This document shows positions 24,601 through 41,200 of a stretch of 64,000 bases of DNA, piece after piece. Each line of letters begins with the position of its first letter. Position 1 is the first letter of the stretch. The notes under the pieces were generated by a model. That model saw only the letters and a list, made by a program, of their open reading frames with translations. It was not told the origin of the DNA and made no database searches. The translations under genes were made by a program, and so were the position numbers. Source of the stretch: Nematostella vectensis (lineage: Eukaryota; Cnidaria; Anthozoa; Actiniaria; Edwardsiidae); contig NC_064038.1 of NCBI RefSeq assembly GCF_932526225.1, forward strand, positions 928,001-992,000, written 5' to 3'.

Positions 24601-27600
24601 CAATGGGTTTAACTGATGTACTTTTCACCTAAAGCTATAATGAGAAAGTATTAAGGAGGACAATAGGTTTAACTGATGTACTTTTCACCTAAAGCATTAA
24701 AAAGGACAATGGGTTTAACTGATGTACTTTTCACCTAAAGCATTAAGGAGGACAATGGGTTTAACTGATGTACTTTTCACCTAAAGCATTAAGGAGGACA
24801 ATGGGTTAAACTGATGTGCTTTTCACCTAAAGCATTAAAAAGGACAATGGGTTTAACTGATGTACTTTTCACCTAAAGCATTAAGGAGGACAATGGGTTT
24901 AACTGATGTACTTTTCACCTAAAGCATTAAGGAGGACAATGGGTTAAACTGATGTGCTTTTCACCTAAAGCATTAAGAAGGACAATAGGTTTAACTGATG
25001 TACTTTCCACCTAAAGCATTAAGAAGGACAATGGGTTTAACTGATGTACTTTTCACCTAAAGCATTAGGGAGGACAATGGGTTTAACTGATGTACCTTTC
25101 ACCTAAAGCATTAAGAAGGACAATGGGTTTAACTGATGTACTTTTGACCTAAAGCAATAATGAGAGAGTATTAAGGAGAGGACAATGGGTTTAACTGATG
25201 TACTTTTCACCTAAAGCATTAAGAAGGACAATGGGTTTAACTGATGTACTTTTCACCTAAAGCATTAAGGAGGACAATGGGTTTAATAGATGTACTTTTC
25301 ACCTTAAGCAATTATGAGAGAGTATTAAGGAGATGACAATGGGTTTATCTGATGTACGTTTCACAAAAAGCATTATGGAGGACAATGGGTTTAATTGATG
25401 CACTTTTCATCTAAAGCATTAAGAAGGACAATGGGTTTAACAGATGTACTTTTCACCTAAAGCATTAAGGAGGACAATGGGTTTAACTGGTGTACTTTTT
25501 ACCTAAAGCATTAAGGAGGACAATGGGTTTAACTGATGTACTTTTCACCTAAAGCATTAAGGAGGACAATGGGTTTAACTGATGTACTTTTCACCTAAAG
25601 CATTAACGAGGACAATGGGTTTAACTGATGTACTTTTCACCTAAAGCATTAAGGAGGACAATGGGTTTAACTGATGTACTTTTCACCTAAAGCATTAAGG
25701 AGGACAATGGATTTGACTGATGTACATTTCACCTAAAGCATTAAGGAGGACAATGGGTTTAACTGATGTACTTTTCACCTAAAGCAATAATGAGAAAGTA
25801 TTAAGGAGAGGACAATAGGTTTAACTGATGTACTTTTCACCTAAAGCATTAAGAAGGACAATGGGTTTAACTGATGTACTTTTCACCTAAAGCATTAAGG
25901 TGGACAACGGGTTTAACTGATGTACTTTTCACCTAAAGCATTAACGAGGACAATGGGTTTAACTGATGTACTTTTCACCTAAAGCATTAAGGAGGACAAT
26001 GGGTTTAACTGATGTACTTTTCACCTAAAGTATTAACGAGGACAATGGGTTTAACTGATGTACTTTTCACCTAAAGCATTAACGAGGACAATGGGTTTAA
26101 CTGATGTACTTTTCACCTGAAGCATTAAGGAGGAAAACGGGTTTCACTGATGTACTTTTCACCTAAAGCATTAAGGAGGACAATAGGTTGAACTGATGTA
26201 CTTTTCACCTAAAGCATTAAGGAGGACAATGGGTTTAACTGATGTACTTTTCACCTAAAGCATTAAGGAGGACAATGGGTTTAACTGATGTACTTTTCAC
26301 CTAAAGCATTAAGGAGGACAATGGGTTTAACTGATGTACTTTTCACCTAAAGCATTAAGGAGGACAATAGGTTTAACTGATGTACTTTTCACCTAAAGCA
26401 TTAAGGTGGACAACGGGTTTAACTGATGTACTTTTCACATAAAGCATTAAGGAGGACAATGGGTTTAACTGATGTACTTTTCACCTGAAGCATTAAGGAG
26501 GACAACGGGTTTCACTGATGTACTTTTCACCTAAAGCATTAAGGAGGACAATGGGTTGAACTGATGTACTTTTCACCTAAAGCATTAAGGAGGACAATGG
26601 GTTTAACTGATGTACTTTTCACCTAAAGCATTAAGGAGGACAACAGGTTTAACTGATGTACTTTTCACCTAGAGCATTAAAATGGACAATGGGTTAAACT
26701 GATGTGCTTTTCACCTAAAGCATTAAGAAGGACAATAGGTTTAACTTATGTACTTTTCACCTAAAGCATTAAGAAGGACAATGGGTTTAACTGATGTACT
26801 TTTCACCTAAAGCTATAATGAGAAAGTATTAAGGAGGACAATAGGTTTAACTGATGTACTTTTCACCTAAAGCATTAAAAAGGACAATGGGTTTAACTGA
26901 TGTACTTTTCACCTAAAGCATTAAGGAGGACAATGGGTTTAACTGATGTACTTTTCACCTAAAGCATTAAGGAGGACAATGGGTTAAACTGATGTGCTTT
27001 TCACCTAAAGCATTAAAAAGGACAATGGGTTTAACTGATGTACTTTTCACCTAAAGCATTAAGGAGGACAATGGGTTTAACTGATGTACTTTTCACCTAA
27101 AGCATTAAGGAGGACAATGGGTTAAACTGATGTGCTTTTCACCTAAAGCATTAAGAAGGACAATAGGTTTAACTGATGTACTTTCCACCTAAAGCATTAA
27201 GAAGGACAATGGGTTTAACTGATGTACTTTTCACCTAAAGCATTAGGGAGGACAATGGGTTTAACTGATGTACCTTTCACCTAAAGCATTAAGAAGGACA
27301 ATGGGTTTAACTGATGTACTTTTGACCTAAAGCAATAATGAGAGAGTATTAAGGAGAGGACAATGGGTTTAACTGATGTACTTTTCACCTAAAGCATTAA
27401 GAAGGACAATGGGTTTAACTGATGTACTTTTGACCTAAAGCAATAATGAGAAAGTATTAAAGAGAGGACAATAGGTTTAACTGATGTACTTTTCACCTAA
27501 ACCATTAAGGAGGACAACGGGTTTAACTGATGTACTTTTCACCTAAAGCATTAAGGAGGGCAATGGGTTTAACTGATGTACTTTTCACCTAAAGCATTAA

Positions 27601-30600
27601 GAAGGACAATGGGTTTAACTGATGTACTTTTGACCTAAAGCAATAATGAGAGAGTAACAAGGAGAGGACAATAGGTTTAACTGGTGTACTTTTAACTTAA
27701 AGCATTAAGAAGGACAATGGGTTTAACTGATGTACTTTTCAACTAAAGCAATAATGAGAAAGTATTAAAGAGAGGACAATAGGTTTAACTGATGTACTTT
27801 TCACCTAAACCATTAAGGAGGACAACAGGTTTAACTGATGTACTTTTCACCTAAAGCGTTAAGGAGGGCAATGGGTTTAACTGATGTACTTTTCACCTAA
27901 AGCATTAAGAAGGACAATGGGTTTAACTGATGTACTTTTCACCTAAAGCAATAATGAGAGAGTATTAAGGAGAGGACAATGGGTTTAACTGATGTACTTT
28001 TTACCTAAAGCAATAATGAGAGAGTATTAAGGAGAGGACAATGGGTTTAACTGATTTACTTTTCACCTAAAGCATTAAGAAGGACAATGGGTTTAACTGA
28101 TGTACTTTTCACCTAAAGCATTAAGAAGGACAATGTGTTTAACTGATTTACTTCTCGCCTAAAGCATTAAGGACGACAATGGATTTAACTGATGTATTTT
28201 TCACCTAAAGCAATAATGAGAAAGTATTAAGGAGAGAACAATAGCTTTAACTGTGGTACTTTTCACCTAAAGCATTAAGAAGGACAATTGGTTTAACTGA
28301 TGTACTTTTCACCTAAAGCAATAATGAGAGAGTATTAAGGAGAGGACAATGGGTTTAACTGATGTACTTTGACCTAAAGCATTAAGAAGGACAATGGGTT
28401 TAACTGATGTGCTTTTCACCTAAAGCATTAAGGAGGACAATGGGTTTAACTGATGTACTTTTCACCTAAAGCATTAAGGAGGACAATGGGTTTAACTGAT
28501 GTACTTTTCACCCTAAAGCATTAAGGAGGACAACGGGTTTAACTGATGTACTTTTCGCATAAAGCATTAAGGAGGACAATGGGTTTAACTGATGTTTTTT
28601 TCACCTGAAGCATTAAGGAGGACAACGGGTTTCACTGATGTACTTTTCACCTAAAGCATTAAGGAGGACAATGGGTTAAACTGATGTACTTTTCACCTAA
28701 AGCATTAAGGAGGACAATGGGTTTAACTGATGTACTTTTCACCTGAAGCATTAAGGAGGACAACGGGTTTCACTGATGTACTTTTCACCTAAAGCATTAA
28801 GGAGGACAATGGGTTTAACTGATGTACTTTTCACCTAAAGCAATAATGAGAGAGTATTAAGGAGAGGACAATGGGTTTAACTGATGTACTTTTTACCTAA
28901 AGCAATAATGAGAGAGTATTAAGGAGAGGACAATGGGTTTAACTGATTTACTTTTCACCTAAAGCATTAAGAAGGACAATGGGTTTAACTGATGTACTTT
29001 TCACCTAAAGCATTAAGAAGGACAATGTGTTTAACTGATTTACTTCTCGCCTAAAGCATTAAGGACGACAATGGATTTAACTGATGTATTTTTCACCTAA
29101 AGGAATAATGAGAAAGTATTAAGGAGAGAACAATAGCTTTAACTGTGGTACTTTTCACCTAAAGCATTAAGAAGGACAATTGGTTTAACTGATGTACTTT
29201 TCACCTAAAGCAATAATGAGAGAGTATTAAGGAGAGGACAATGGGTTTAACTGATGTACTTTGACCTAAAGCATTAAGAAGGACAATGGGTTTAACTGAT
29301 GTGCTTTTCACCTAAAGCATTAAGGAGGACAATAGGTTTAACTGATGTACTTTTCACCTAAAGCATTAAGGAGGACAATGGGTTTAACTGATGTACTTTT
29401 CACCCTAAAGCATTAAGGAGGACAACGGGTTTAACTGATGTACTTTTCACATAAAGCATTAAGGAGGACAATGGGTTTAACTGATGTTTTTTTCACCTGA
29501 AGCATTAAGGAGGACAACGGGTTTCACTGATGTACTTTTCACCTAAAGCAATAATGAGAAAGTATTAAGGAGAGGACAATAGGTTTAACTGATGTACTTT
29601 TCACCTAAAGCATTAAGAAGGACAATGGGTTTAACTGATGTACTTTTCACCTAAAGCATTAAGGTGGACAACGGGTTTAACTGATGTACTTTTCACCTAA
29701 AGCAATAATGAGAAAGTATTAAAGAGAGGACAATAGGTTTAACTGATGTACGTTTTACCTAAACCATTAAGGAGGACAACGGGTTTAACTGATGTACTTT
29801 TCACCTAAAGCATTAAGGAGGGCAATGGGTTTAACTGATGTACTTTTCACCTAAAGCATTAAGAAGGACAATGGGTTTAACTGATGTACTTTTCACCTAA
29901 AGCAATAATGAGAGAGTATTAAGGAGAGGACAATGGGTTTAACTGATGTACTTTTTACCTAAAGCAATAATGAGAGAGTATTAAGGAGAGGACAATGGGT
30001 TTAACTGATTTACTTTTCACCTAAAGCATTAAGAAGGACAATGTGTTTAACTGATGTACTTTTCACCTAAAGCATTAAGGACGACAATGGATTTAACTGA
30101 TGTATTTTTCACCTAAAGCAATAATGAGTAAGTATTAAGGAGAGAACAATAGCTTTAACTGTGGTACTTTTCACCTAAAGCATTAAGAAGGACAATTGGT
30201 TTAACTGATGTACTTTTCACCTAAAGCAATAATGAGAGAGTATTAAGGAGAGGACAATGGGTTTAACTGATGTACGTTTCACCTAAAGCATTAAGAAGGA
30301 CAATGGGTTTAACTGATGTGCTTTTCACCTAAAGCATTAAGGAGGACAATGGGTTTAACTGATGTACTTTTCACCTAAAGCATTAAGGAGGACAATGGGT
30401 TTAACTGATGTACTTTTCACCCTAAAGCATTAAGGAGGACAACGGGTTTAACTGATGTACTTTTTACCTAAAGCATTAAGAAGGACAATGGGTATAACTG
30501 ATGTACTTTTCACCTAAAGCATTAAGGAGGACAATAGGTTTAACTGATCTAATTTTCACCTAAAGCATTAAGGAGAACAATGGGTTTAACTGATGTAATT

Positions 30601-32219
30601 TTCACCTAAAGCATTAAGGGGGAAAATGGGTTTTACTGATGTACTTTTCACCTTAACAATTAAGGAGAACAATGGGTTTAACTGATGTACTTTTCACCTA
30701 AAGCATTAAGGAGGACAATGGGTTAAACTGATGTACTTTTCACCTAAAGCATTAAGGAGGACAATGGGTTTAACTGATGTACTTTTCACCTGAAGCATTA
30801 AGGAGGACAACGGGTTTCACTGATGTACTTTTCACCTAAAGCATTAAGGAGGACAATAGGTTGAACTGATGTACTTTTCACCTAAAGCATTAAGGAGGAC
30901 AATGGGTTTAACTGATGTACTTTTCACCTAAAGCATTAAGGAGGACAATGGGTTTAACTGATGTACTTTTCACCTAAAGCATTAAGGAGGACAATGGGTT
31001 TAACTGATGTACTTTTGACCTAAAGCAATAATGAGAGAGTAACAAGGAGAGGACAATAGATTTAACTGGTGTACTTTTCACTTAAAGCATTAAGAAGGAC
31101 AATGGGTTTAACTGATGTACTTTTCAACTAAAGCAATAATGAGAAAGTATTAAAGAGAGGACAATAGGTTTAACTGATGTACTTTTCACCTAAACCATTA
31201 AGGAGGACAACAGGTTTAACTGATGTACTTTTCACCTAAAGCATTAAGGAGGGCAATGGGTTTAACTGATGTACTTTTCATCTAAAGCATTAAGAAGGAC
31301 AATGGGTTTAACTGATGTACTTTTGACCTAAAGCAATAATGAGAGAGTAACAAGGAGAGGACAATAGGTTTAACTGGTGTACTTTTCACTTAAAGCATTA
31401 AGAAGGACAATGGGTTTAACTGATGTACTTTTCAACTAAAGCAATAATGAGAAAGTATTAAAGAGAGGACAATAGGTTTAACTGATGTACTTTTCACCTA
31501 AAGCATTAAGAAGGACAATGGGTTTAACTGATGTACTTTTCACCTAAAGCATTAAGAAGGACAATTGGTTTAAATGATGTACTTTTCACCTAAAGCATTA
31601 AGAAGGACAATGGGTTTAACTGATGTACTTTTCACCTAAAGCATTAAGAAGGACAATGGGTTTAACTGATGTACTTTTCACCTAAAGCATTAAGGAGGAC
31701 AATGGGTTTAACTGATGTACTTTTCACCTAAAGTATTAACGAGGACAATGGGTTTAACTGATGTACTTTTCACCTAAAGCATTAACGAGGACAATGGGTT
31801 TAACTGATGTACTTTTCACCTGAAGCATTAAGGAGGACAACGGGTTTCACTGATGTACTTTTCACCTAAAGCATTAACGAGGACAATGGGTTTAACTGAT
31901 GTACTTTTCACCTAAAGCATTAAGGTGGACAACGGGTTTAACTGATGTACTTTTCACCTAAAGCATTAACGAGGACAATGGGTTTAACTGATGTACTTTT
32001 CACCTAAAGCATTAAGAAGGACAATGGGTTTAACTGATGTACATTTCACCTAAAGCTATAATGAGAAAGTATTAAGGAGAGGACATTAGGTTTAACTGAT
32101 GTACTTTGACCTAAAGCATTAAGATAGACAATGGGTTTAACTCATGTACTTTTCACCTAAACCATTAAAGAGGACAATGGGTTTAACTGATGTACTTTTC
32201 AACTAAAGTATTAAGGAGG

Positions 32220-35200
32220 ACAATGGGTTTAACTGATGTACTTTTCACCTAAAGCATTAAGGTGGACAACGGGTTTAACTGATGTACTTTTCACCTAAAG
32301 CAATAATGAGAAAGTATTAAAGAGAGGACAATAGGTTTAACTGATGTACGTTTCACCTAAACCATTAAGGAGGACAACGGGTTTAACTGATGTACTTTTC
32401 ACCTAAAGCATTAAGGAGGGCAATGGGTTTAACTGATGTACTTTTCACCTAAAGCATTAAGAAGGACAATGGGTTTAACTGATGTACTTTTCACCTAAAG
32501 CAATAATGAGAGAGTATTAAGGAGAGGACAATGGGTTTAACTGATGTACTTTTTACCTAAAGCAATAATGAGAGAGTATTAAGGAGAGGACAATGGGTTT
32601 AACTGATTTACTTTTCACCTAAAGCATTAAGAAGGACAATGTGTTTAACTGATGTACTTTTCACCTAAAGCATTAAGGACGACAATGGATTTAACTGATG
32701 TATTTTTCACCTAAAGCAATAATGAGTAAGTATTAAGGAGAGAACAATAGCTTTAACTGTGGTACTTTTCACCTAAAGCATTAAGAAGGACAATTGGTTT
32801 AACTGATGTACTTTTCACCTAAAGCAATAATGAGAGAGTATTAAGGAGAGGACAATGGGTTTAACTGATGTACGTTTCACCTAAAGCATTAAGAAGGACA
32901 ATGGGTTTAACTGATGTGCTTTTCACCTAAAGCATTAAGGAGGACAATGGGTTTAACTGATGTACTTTTCACCTAAAGCATTAAGGAGGACAATGGGTTT
33001 AACTGATGTACTTTTCACCCTAAAGCATTAAGGAGGACAACGGGTTTAACTGATGTACTTTTTACCTAAAGCATTAAGAAGGACAATGGGTATAACTGAT
33101 GTACTTTTCACCTAAAGCATTAAGGAGGACAATAGGTTTAACTGATCTAATTTTCACCTAAAGCATTAAGGAGAACAATGGGTTTAACTGATGTAATTTT
33201 CACCTAAAGCATTAAGGGGGAAAATGGGTTTTACTGATGTACTTTTCACCTTAACCATTAAGGAGAACAATGGGTTTAACTGATGTACTTTTCACCTTAA
33301 GCATTAGGAAGGACAATGGGTTTAACTGATGTACTTTTCACCTAAAGCATTAAGAAGGACAATGGGTTTAACTGATGTACTTTTCACCTAAAGCATTAAG
33401 AAGGACAATGGGTTTAACTGATGTACTTTTCACCTAAAGCATTAAGAAGGACAATGGGTTTAACTGATGTACATTTCACCTAAAGCTATAATGAGAAAGT
33501 ATTAAGGAGAGGACAATAGGTTTAACTGATGTACTTTGACCTAAAGCATTAAGATAGACAATGGGTTTAACTCATGTACTTTTCACCTAAACCATTAAAG
33601 AGGACAATGGGTTTAACTGATGTACTTTTCAACTAAAGTATTAAGGAGGACAATGGGTTTAACTGATGTACTTTTCACCTAAAGCATTACGAAGGACAAA
33701 GGGTTTAACTGATGTACTTTTCACCTAAAGCAATAATGAGAGAGTATTAAGGAGAGGACAATGGGTTTACCTGATGTACGTTTCACCTAAAGCATTAAGA
33801 AGGACAATTGGTTTAAATGATGTACTTTTCACCTAAAGCATTAAGGAGGACAATGGGTTTAACTGATGTACTTTTCACCTAAAGCATTAAGGAGGACAAT
33901 GGGTTTAACTGATGTACTTTTCACCTAAAGAATTAAGGAGGACAATGGGTTTAACTGGTGTACTTTTCACCTAAAGCATTAAGGAGGACAATGGGTTTAA
34001 TAGATGTACTTTTCACCTAAAGCAATTATGAGAGAGTATTAAGGAGAGGACAATGGGTTTAACTGTGGTACTTTTCACCTAAAGCATTAAAAAGGACAAT
34101 GGGTTTAACTGATGTACTTTTCACCTAAAGCATTAAGGAGGACAATGGGTTTAATAGATGTACTTTTCACCTAAAGCAATTATGAGACAGTATTAAGGAG
34201 ATGACAATGGGTTTATCTGATGTACGTTTCACAAAAAGCATTATGGAGGACAATGGGTTTAATTGATGCACTTTTAATCTAAAGCATTAAGAAGGACAAT
34301 GGGTTTAACAGATGTACTTTTCACCTAAAGCATTAAGGAGGACAATGGGTTTAACTGGTGTACTTTTTACCTAAAGCATTAAGGAGGACAATGGGTTTAA
34401 CTGATGTACTTTTTACATAAAGCATTAAGGAGGACAATGGGTTTAACAGATGTACTTTTCACCTAAAGCATTAAGAAGGACGATGGATTTAACTGATGTA
34501 CTTTTCACCTAAAGCATTAAGGAGGACAATGGGTTTAACTGATGTACTTTTTACATAAAGCATTAAGGAGGTCAATGGATTTGACTGATGTACATTTCAC
34601 CTAAAGCATTAAGGAGGACAATGGGTTTAACTGATGTACTTTTCACCTAAAGCAATAATGAGAAAGTATTAAGGAGAGGACAATAGGTTTAACTGATGTA
34701 CTTTTCACCTAAAGCATTAAGAAGGACAATGGGTTTAACGGATGTACTTTTCACCTAAAGCATTAAGGAGGACAATGGGTTTAAATGATTTACTTTTCAC
34801 CTAAAGAATTAACGAGGACAATGGGTTTAACTGATGTACTTTTCACCTAAAGCATTAAGGAGGACAATGGGTTTAACTGATGTACTTTTCACCTAAAGCA
34901 TTAAGGAGGACAATGGATTTGACTGATGTACATTTCACCTAAAGCATTAAGGAGGACAATGGGTTTAACTGATGTACTTTTCACCTAAAGCAATAATGAG
35001 AAAGTATTAAGGAGAGGACAATAGGTTTAACTGATGTACTTTTCACCTAAAGCATTAAGAAGGACAATGGGTTTAACTGATGTACTTTTCACCTTAAGCA
35101 TTAAGGTGGACAACGGGTTTAACTGATGTACTTTTCACCTAAAGCATTAACGAGGACAATGGGTTTAACTGATGTACTTTTCACCTAAAGCATTAAGGAG

Positions 35201-38200
35201 GACAATGGGTTTAACTGATGTACTTTTCACCTAAAGCAATAATGAGAAAGTATCAAGGAGAGGACAATAGGTTTAACTGATGTACTTTTCACCTAAAGCA
35301 TTAAGAAGGACAATTGGTTTAACTGATGTACTTTTCACCTAAAGCATTAAGGAGGACAATGGGTTTAACTGGTGTACTTTTCACCTAAAGCATTAAGAAG
35401 GACAATGGGTTTAACTGATGTACTTTTCACCTAAAGCATTAAGGAGGACAATGGGTTTAACAGATGTACTTTTCACCTAAAGCATTAAGAAGTACGATGG
35501 ATTTAACTGATGTACTTTTCACCTAAAGCATTAAGGAGGACAATGGGTTTAACTGATGTACTTTTTACATAAAGCATTAAGGAGGTCAATGGATTTGACT
35601 GATGTACATTTCACCTAAAGCATTAAGGAGGACAATGGGTTTAACTGATGTACTTTTCACCTAAAGCAATAATGAGAAAGTATTAAGGAGAGGACAATAG
35701 GTTTAACTGATGTACTTTTCACCTAAAGCATTAAGAAGGACAATGGGTTTAACGGATGTACTTTTCACCTAAAGCATTAAGGAGGACAATGGGTTTAACT
35801 GATGTACTTTTCACCTAAAGCATTAACGAGGACAATGGGTTTAACTGATGTACTTTTCACCTAAAGCATTAAGGAGGACAATGGGTTTAACTGATGTACT
35901 TTTCACCTAAAGCATTAAGGAGGACAATGGATTTGACTGATGTACATTTCACCTAAAGCATTAAGGAGGACAATGGGTTTAACTGATGTACTTTTCACCT
36001 AAAGCAATAATGAGAAAGTATTAAGGAGAGGACAATAGGTTTAACTGATGTACTTTTCACCTAAAGCATTAAGAAGGACAATGGGTTTAACTGATGTACT
36101 TTTCACCTTAAGCATTAAGGTGGACAACGGGTTTAACTGATGTACTTTTCACATAAAGCATTAACGAGGACAATGGGTTTAACTGATGTACTTTTCACCT
36201 AAAGTATTAACGAGGACAATGGGTTTAACTGATGTACTTTTCACCTAAAGCATTAACGAGGACAATGGGTTTAACTGATGTACTTTTCACCTGAAGCATT
36301 AAGGAGGACAACGGGTTTCACTGATGTACTTTTCACCTAAAGCATTAACGAGGACAATGGGTTTAACTGATGTACTTTTCACCTAAAGCATTAAGGTGGA
36401 CAATGGGTTTAACTGATGTACTTTTCACCTAAAGCATTAACGAGGACAATGGGTTTAACTGATGTACTTTTCACCTAAAGCATTAACGAGGACAATGGGT
36501 TTAACTGATGTACTTTTCACCTGAAGCATTAAGGAGGACAACGGGTTTCACTGATGTACTTTTCACCTAAAGCATTAAGGAGGACAATAGGTTGAACTGA
36601 TGTACTTTTCACCTAAAGCATTAAGGAGGACAATGGGTTTAACTGATGTACTTTTCACCTAAAGAATTAAGGAGGACAATAGGTTTAACTGATGTACTTT
36701 TCAACTAAAGCATTAAGGTGGACAACGGGTTTAACTGATGTACTTTTCACATAAAGCATTAATGAGGACAATGGGTTTAACTGATGTTTTTTTCACCTGA
36801 AGCATTAAGGAGGACAACGGGTTTCACTGATGTACTTTTCACCTAAAGCATTAAGGAGGACAATGGGTTGAACTGATGTACTTTTCACCTAAAGCATTAA
36901 GGAGGACAATGGGTTTCACTGATGTACTTTTCACCTAAAGCATTAAGGAGGACAATGGGTTTAACTGATGTACTTTTCACCTAAAGCATTAAGGAGGACA
37001 ATGGGTTTCACTGATGTACTTTTCACCTAAAGCATTAAGGAGGACAACAGGTTTAACTGATGTACTTTTCACCTAGAGCATTAAAAAGGACAATGGGTTA
37101 AACTGATGTGCTTTTCACCTAAAGCATTAAGAAGGACAATAGGTTTAACTTATGTACTTTTCACCTAAAGCATTAAGAAGGACAATGGGTTTAACTGATG
37201 TACTTTTCACCTAAAGCTATAATGAGAATGTATTAAGGAGGACAATAGGTTTAACTGATGTACTTTTCACCTAAAGCATTAAAAAGGACAATGGGTTTAA
37301 CTGATGTACTTTTCACCTAAAGCATTAAGGAGGACAATGGGTTTAACTGATGTACTTTTCACCTAAAGCATTAAGGAGGACAATGGGTTAAACTGATGTG
37401 CTTTTGACCTAAAGCATTAAAAAGGACAATGGGTTTAACTGATGTACTTTTCACCTAAAGCATTAAGGAGGACAATGGGTTTAACTGATGTACTTTTCAC
37501 CTAAAGCATTAAGGAGGACAATGGGTTAAACTGATGTGCTTTTCACCTAAAGCATTAAGAAGGACAATAGGTTTAACTGATGTACTTTCCACCTAAAGCA
37601 TTAAGAAGGACAATTGGTTTAAATGATGTACTTTTCACCTAAAGCATTAAGAAGGACAATGGGTTTAACTGATGTACTTTTCACCTAAAGAATTAAGGAG
37701 GACAATGGGTTTAACTGATGTACTTTTCACCTAAAGCAATAATGAGAAAGTATTAAGGAGAGGACAATAGGTTTAACTGATGTACTTTTCACCTAAAGCA
37801 TTAAGAAGGACAATGGGTTTAACTGATGTACTTTTCACCTAAAGCATTAAGGTGGACAACGGGTTTAACTGATGTACTTTTCACCTAAAGCAATAATGAG
37901 AAAGTATTAAAGAGAGGACAATAGGTTTAACTGATGTACGTTTCACCTAAACCATTAAGGAGGACAACGGGTTTAACTGATGTACTTTTCACCTAAAGCA
38001 TTAAGGAGGGCAATGGGTTTAACTGATGTACTTTTCACCTAAATCATTAAGAAGGACAATGGGTTTAACTGATGTACTTTTCACCTAAAGCAATAATGAG
38101 AGAGTATTAAGGAGAGGACAATGGGTTTAACTGATGTACTTTTTACCTAAAGCAATAATGAGAGAGTATTAAGGAGAGGACAATGGGTTTAACTGATTTA

Positions 38201-41200
38201 CTTTTCACCTAAAGCATTAAGAAGGACAATGTGTTTAACTGATGTACTTTTCACCTAAAGCATTAAGGACGACAATGGATTTAACTGATGTATTTTTCAC
38301 CTAAAGCAATAATGAGTAAGTATTAAGGAGAGAACAATAGCTTTAACTGTGGTACTTTTCACCTAAAGCATTAAGAAGGACAATTGGTTTAACTGATGTA
38401 CTTTTCACCTAAAGCAATAATGAGAGAGTATTAAGGAGAGGACAATGGGTTTAACTGATGTACGTTTCACCTAAAGCATTAAGAAGGACAATGGGTTTAA
38501 CTGATGTGCTTTTCACCTAAAGCATTAAGGAGGACAATGGGTTTAACTGATGTACTTTTCACCTAAAGCATTAAGGAGGACAATGGGTTTAACTGATGTA
38601 CTTTTCACCCTAAAGCATTAAGGAGGACAACGGGTTTAACTGATGTACTTTTTACCTAAAGCATTAAGAAGGACAATGGGTATAACTGATGTACTTTTCA
38701 CCTAAAGCATTAAGGAGGACAATAGGTTTAACTGATCTAATTTTCACCTAAAGCATTAAGGAGAACAATGGGTTTAACTGATGTAATTTTTACCTAAAGC
38801 ATTAAGGGGGAAAATGGGTTTTACTGATGTACTTTTCACCTTAACCATTAAGGAGAACAATGGGTTTAACTGATGTACTTTTCACCTTAAGCATTAGGAA
38901 GGACAATGGGTTTAACTGATGTACTTTTCACCTAAAGCATTAAGAAGGACAATGGGTTTAACTGATGTACTTTTCACCTAAAGCATTAAGAAGGACAATG
39001 GGTTTAACTGATGTACTTTTCACCTAAAGCATTAAGAAGGACAATGGGTTTAACTGATGTACATTTCACCTAAAGCTATAATGAGAAAGTATTAAGGAGA
39101 GGACAATAGGTTTAACTGATGTACTTTGACCTAAAGCATTAAGATAGACAATGGGTTTAACTAATGTACTTTTCACCTAAACCATTAAAGAGGACAATGG
39201 GTTTAACTGATGTACTTTTCAACTAAAGTATTAAGGAGGACAATGGGTTTAACTGATGTACTTTTCACCTAAAGCATTAACGAGGACAATGGGTTTAACT
39301 GATGTACTTTTCACCTAAAGCATTAAGGAGGACAATGGGTTTAACTGATGTACTTTTTACATAAAGCATTAAGGAGGTCAATGGATTTGACTGATGTACA
39401 TTTCACCTAAAGCATTAAGGAGGACAATGGGTTTAACTGATGTACTTTTCACCTAAAGCAATAATGAGAAAGTATTAAGGAGAGGACAATAGGTTTAACT
39501 GATGTACTTTTCACCTAAAGCATTAAGAAGGACAATTGGTTTAACTGATGTACTTTTCACCTAAAGCATTAAGGAGGACAATGGGTTTAACTGGTGTACT
39601 TTTCACCTAAAGCATTAAGAAGGACAATGGGTTTAACTGATGTACTTTTCACCTAAAGCATTAAGGAGGACAATGGGTTTAACAGATGTACTTTTCACCT
39701 AAAGCATTAAGAAGTACGATGGATTTAACTGATGTACTTTTCACCTAAAGCATTAAGGAGGACAATGGGTTTAACTGATGTACTTTTTACATAAAGCATT
39801 AAGGAGGTCAATGGATTTGACTGATGTACATTTCACCTAAAGCATTAAGGAGGACAATGGGTTTAACTGATGTACTTTTCACCTAAAGCATTAAGGAGGA
39901 CAATGGGTTTAATAGATGTACTTTTCACCTAAAGCAATTATGAGAGAGTATTAAGGAGAGGACAATGGGTTTAACTGTGGTACTTTTCACCTAAAGCATT
40001 AAAAAGGACAATGGGTTTAACTGATGTACTTTTCACCTAAAGCATTAAGGAGGACAATGGGTTTAATAGATGTACTTTTCACCTAAAGCAATTATGAGAG
40101 AGTATTAAGGAGATGACAATGGGTTTATCTGATGTACGTTTCACAAAAAGCATTATGGAGGACAATGGGTTTAATTGATGCACTTTTCATCTAAAGCATT
40201 AAGAAGGACAATGGGTTTAACAGATGTACTTTTCACCTGAAGCATTAAGGAGGACAATGGGTTTAACTGGTGTACTTTTTACCTAAAGCATTAAGGAGGA
40301 CAATGGGTTTAACTGATGTACTTTTTACATAAAGCATTAAGGAGGACAATGGGTTTAACAGATGTACTTTTCACCTAAAGCATTAAGAAGGACGATGGAT
40401 TTAACTGATGTACTTTTCACCTAAAGCATTAAGGAGGACAATGGGTTTAACTGATGTACTTTTTACATAAAGCATTAAGGAGGTCAATGGATTTGACTGA
40501 TGTACATTTCACCTAAAGCATTAAGGAGGACAATGGGTTTAACTGATGTACTTTTCACCTAAAGCAATAATGAGAAAGTATTAAGGAGAGGACAATAGGT
40601 TTAACTGATGTACTTTTCACCTAAAGCATTAAGAAGGACAATGGGTTTAACGGATGTACTTTTCACCTAAAGCATTAAGGAGGACAATGGGTTTAAATGA
40701 TTTACTTTTCACCTAAAGCATTAACGAGGACAATGGGTTTAACTGATGTACTTTTCACCTAAAGCATTAAGGAGGACAATGGGTTTAACTGATGTACTTT
40801 TCACCTAAAGCATTAAGGAGGACAATGGATTTGACTGATGTACATTTCACCTAAAGCATTAAGGAGGACAATGGGTTTAACTGATGTACTTTTCACCTAA
40901 AGCAATAATGAGAAAGTATTAAGGAGAGGACAATAGGTTTAACTGATGTACTTTTCACCTAAAGCATTAAGAAGGACAATGGGTTTAACTGATGTACTTT
41001 TCACCTTAAGCATTAAGGTGGACAACGGGTTTAACTGATGTACTTTTCACCTAAAGCATTAACGAGGACAATGGGTTTAACTGATGTACTTTTCACCTAA
41101 AGCATTAAGGAGGACAATGGGTTTAACTGATGTACTTTTTACATAAAGCATTAAGGAGGTCAATGGATTTGACTGATGTACATTTCACCTAAAGCATTAA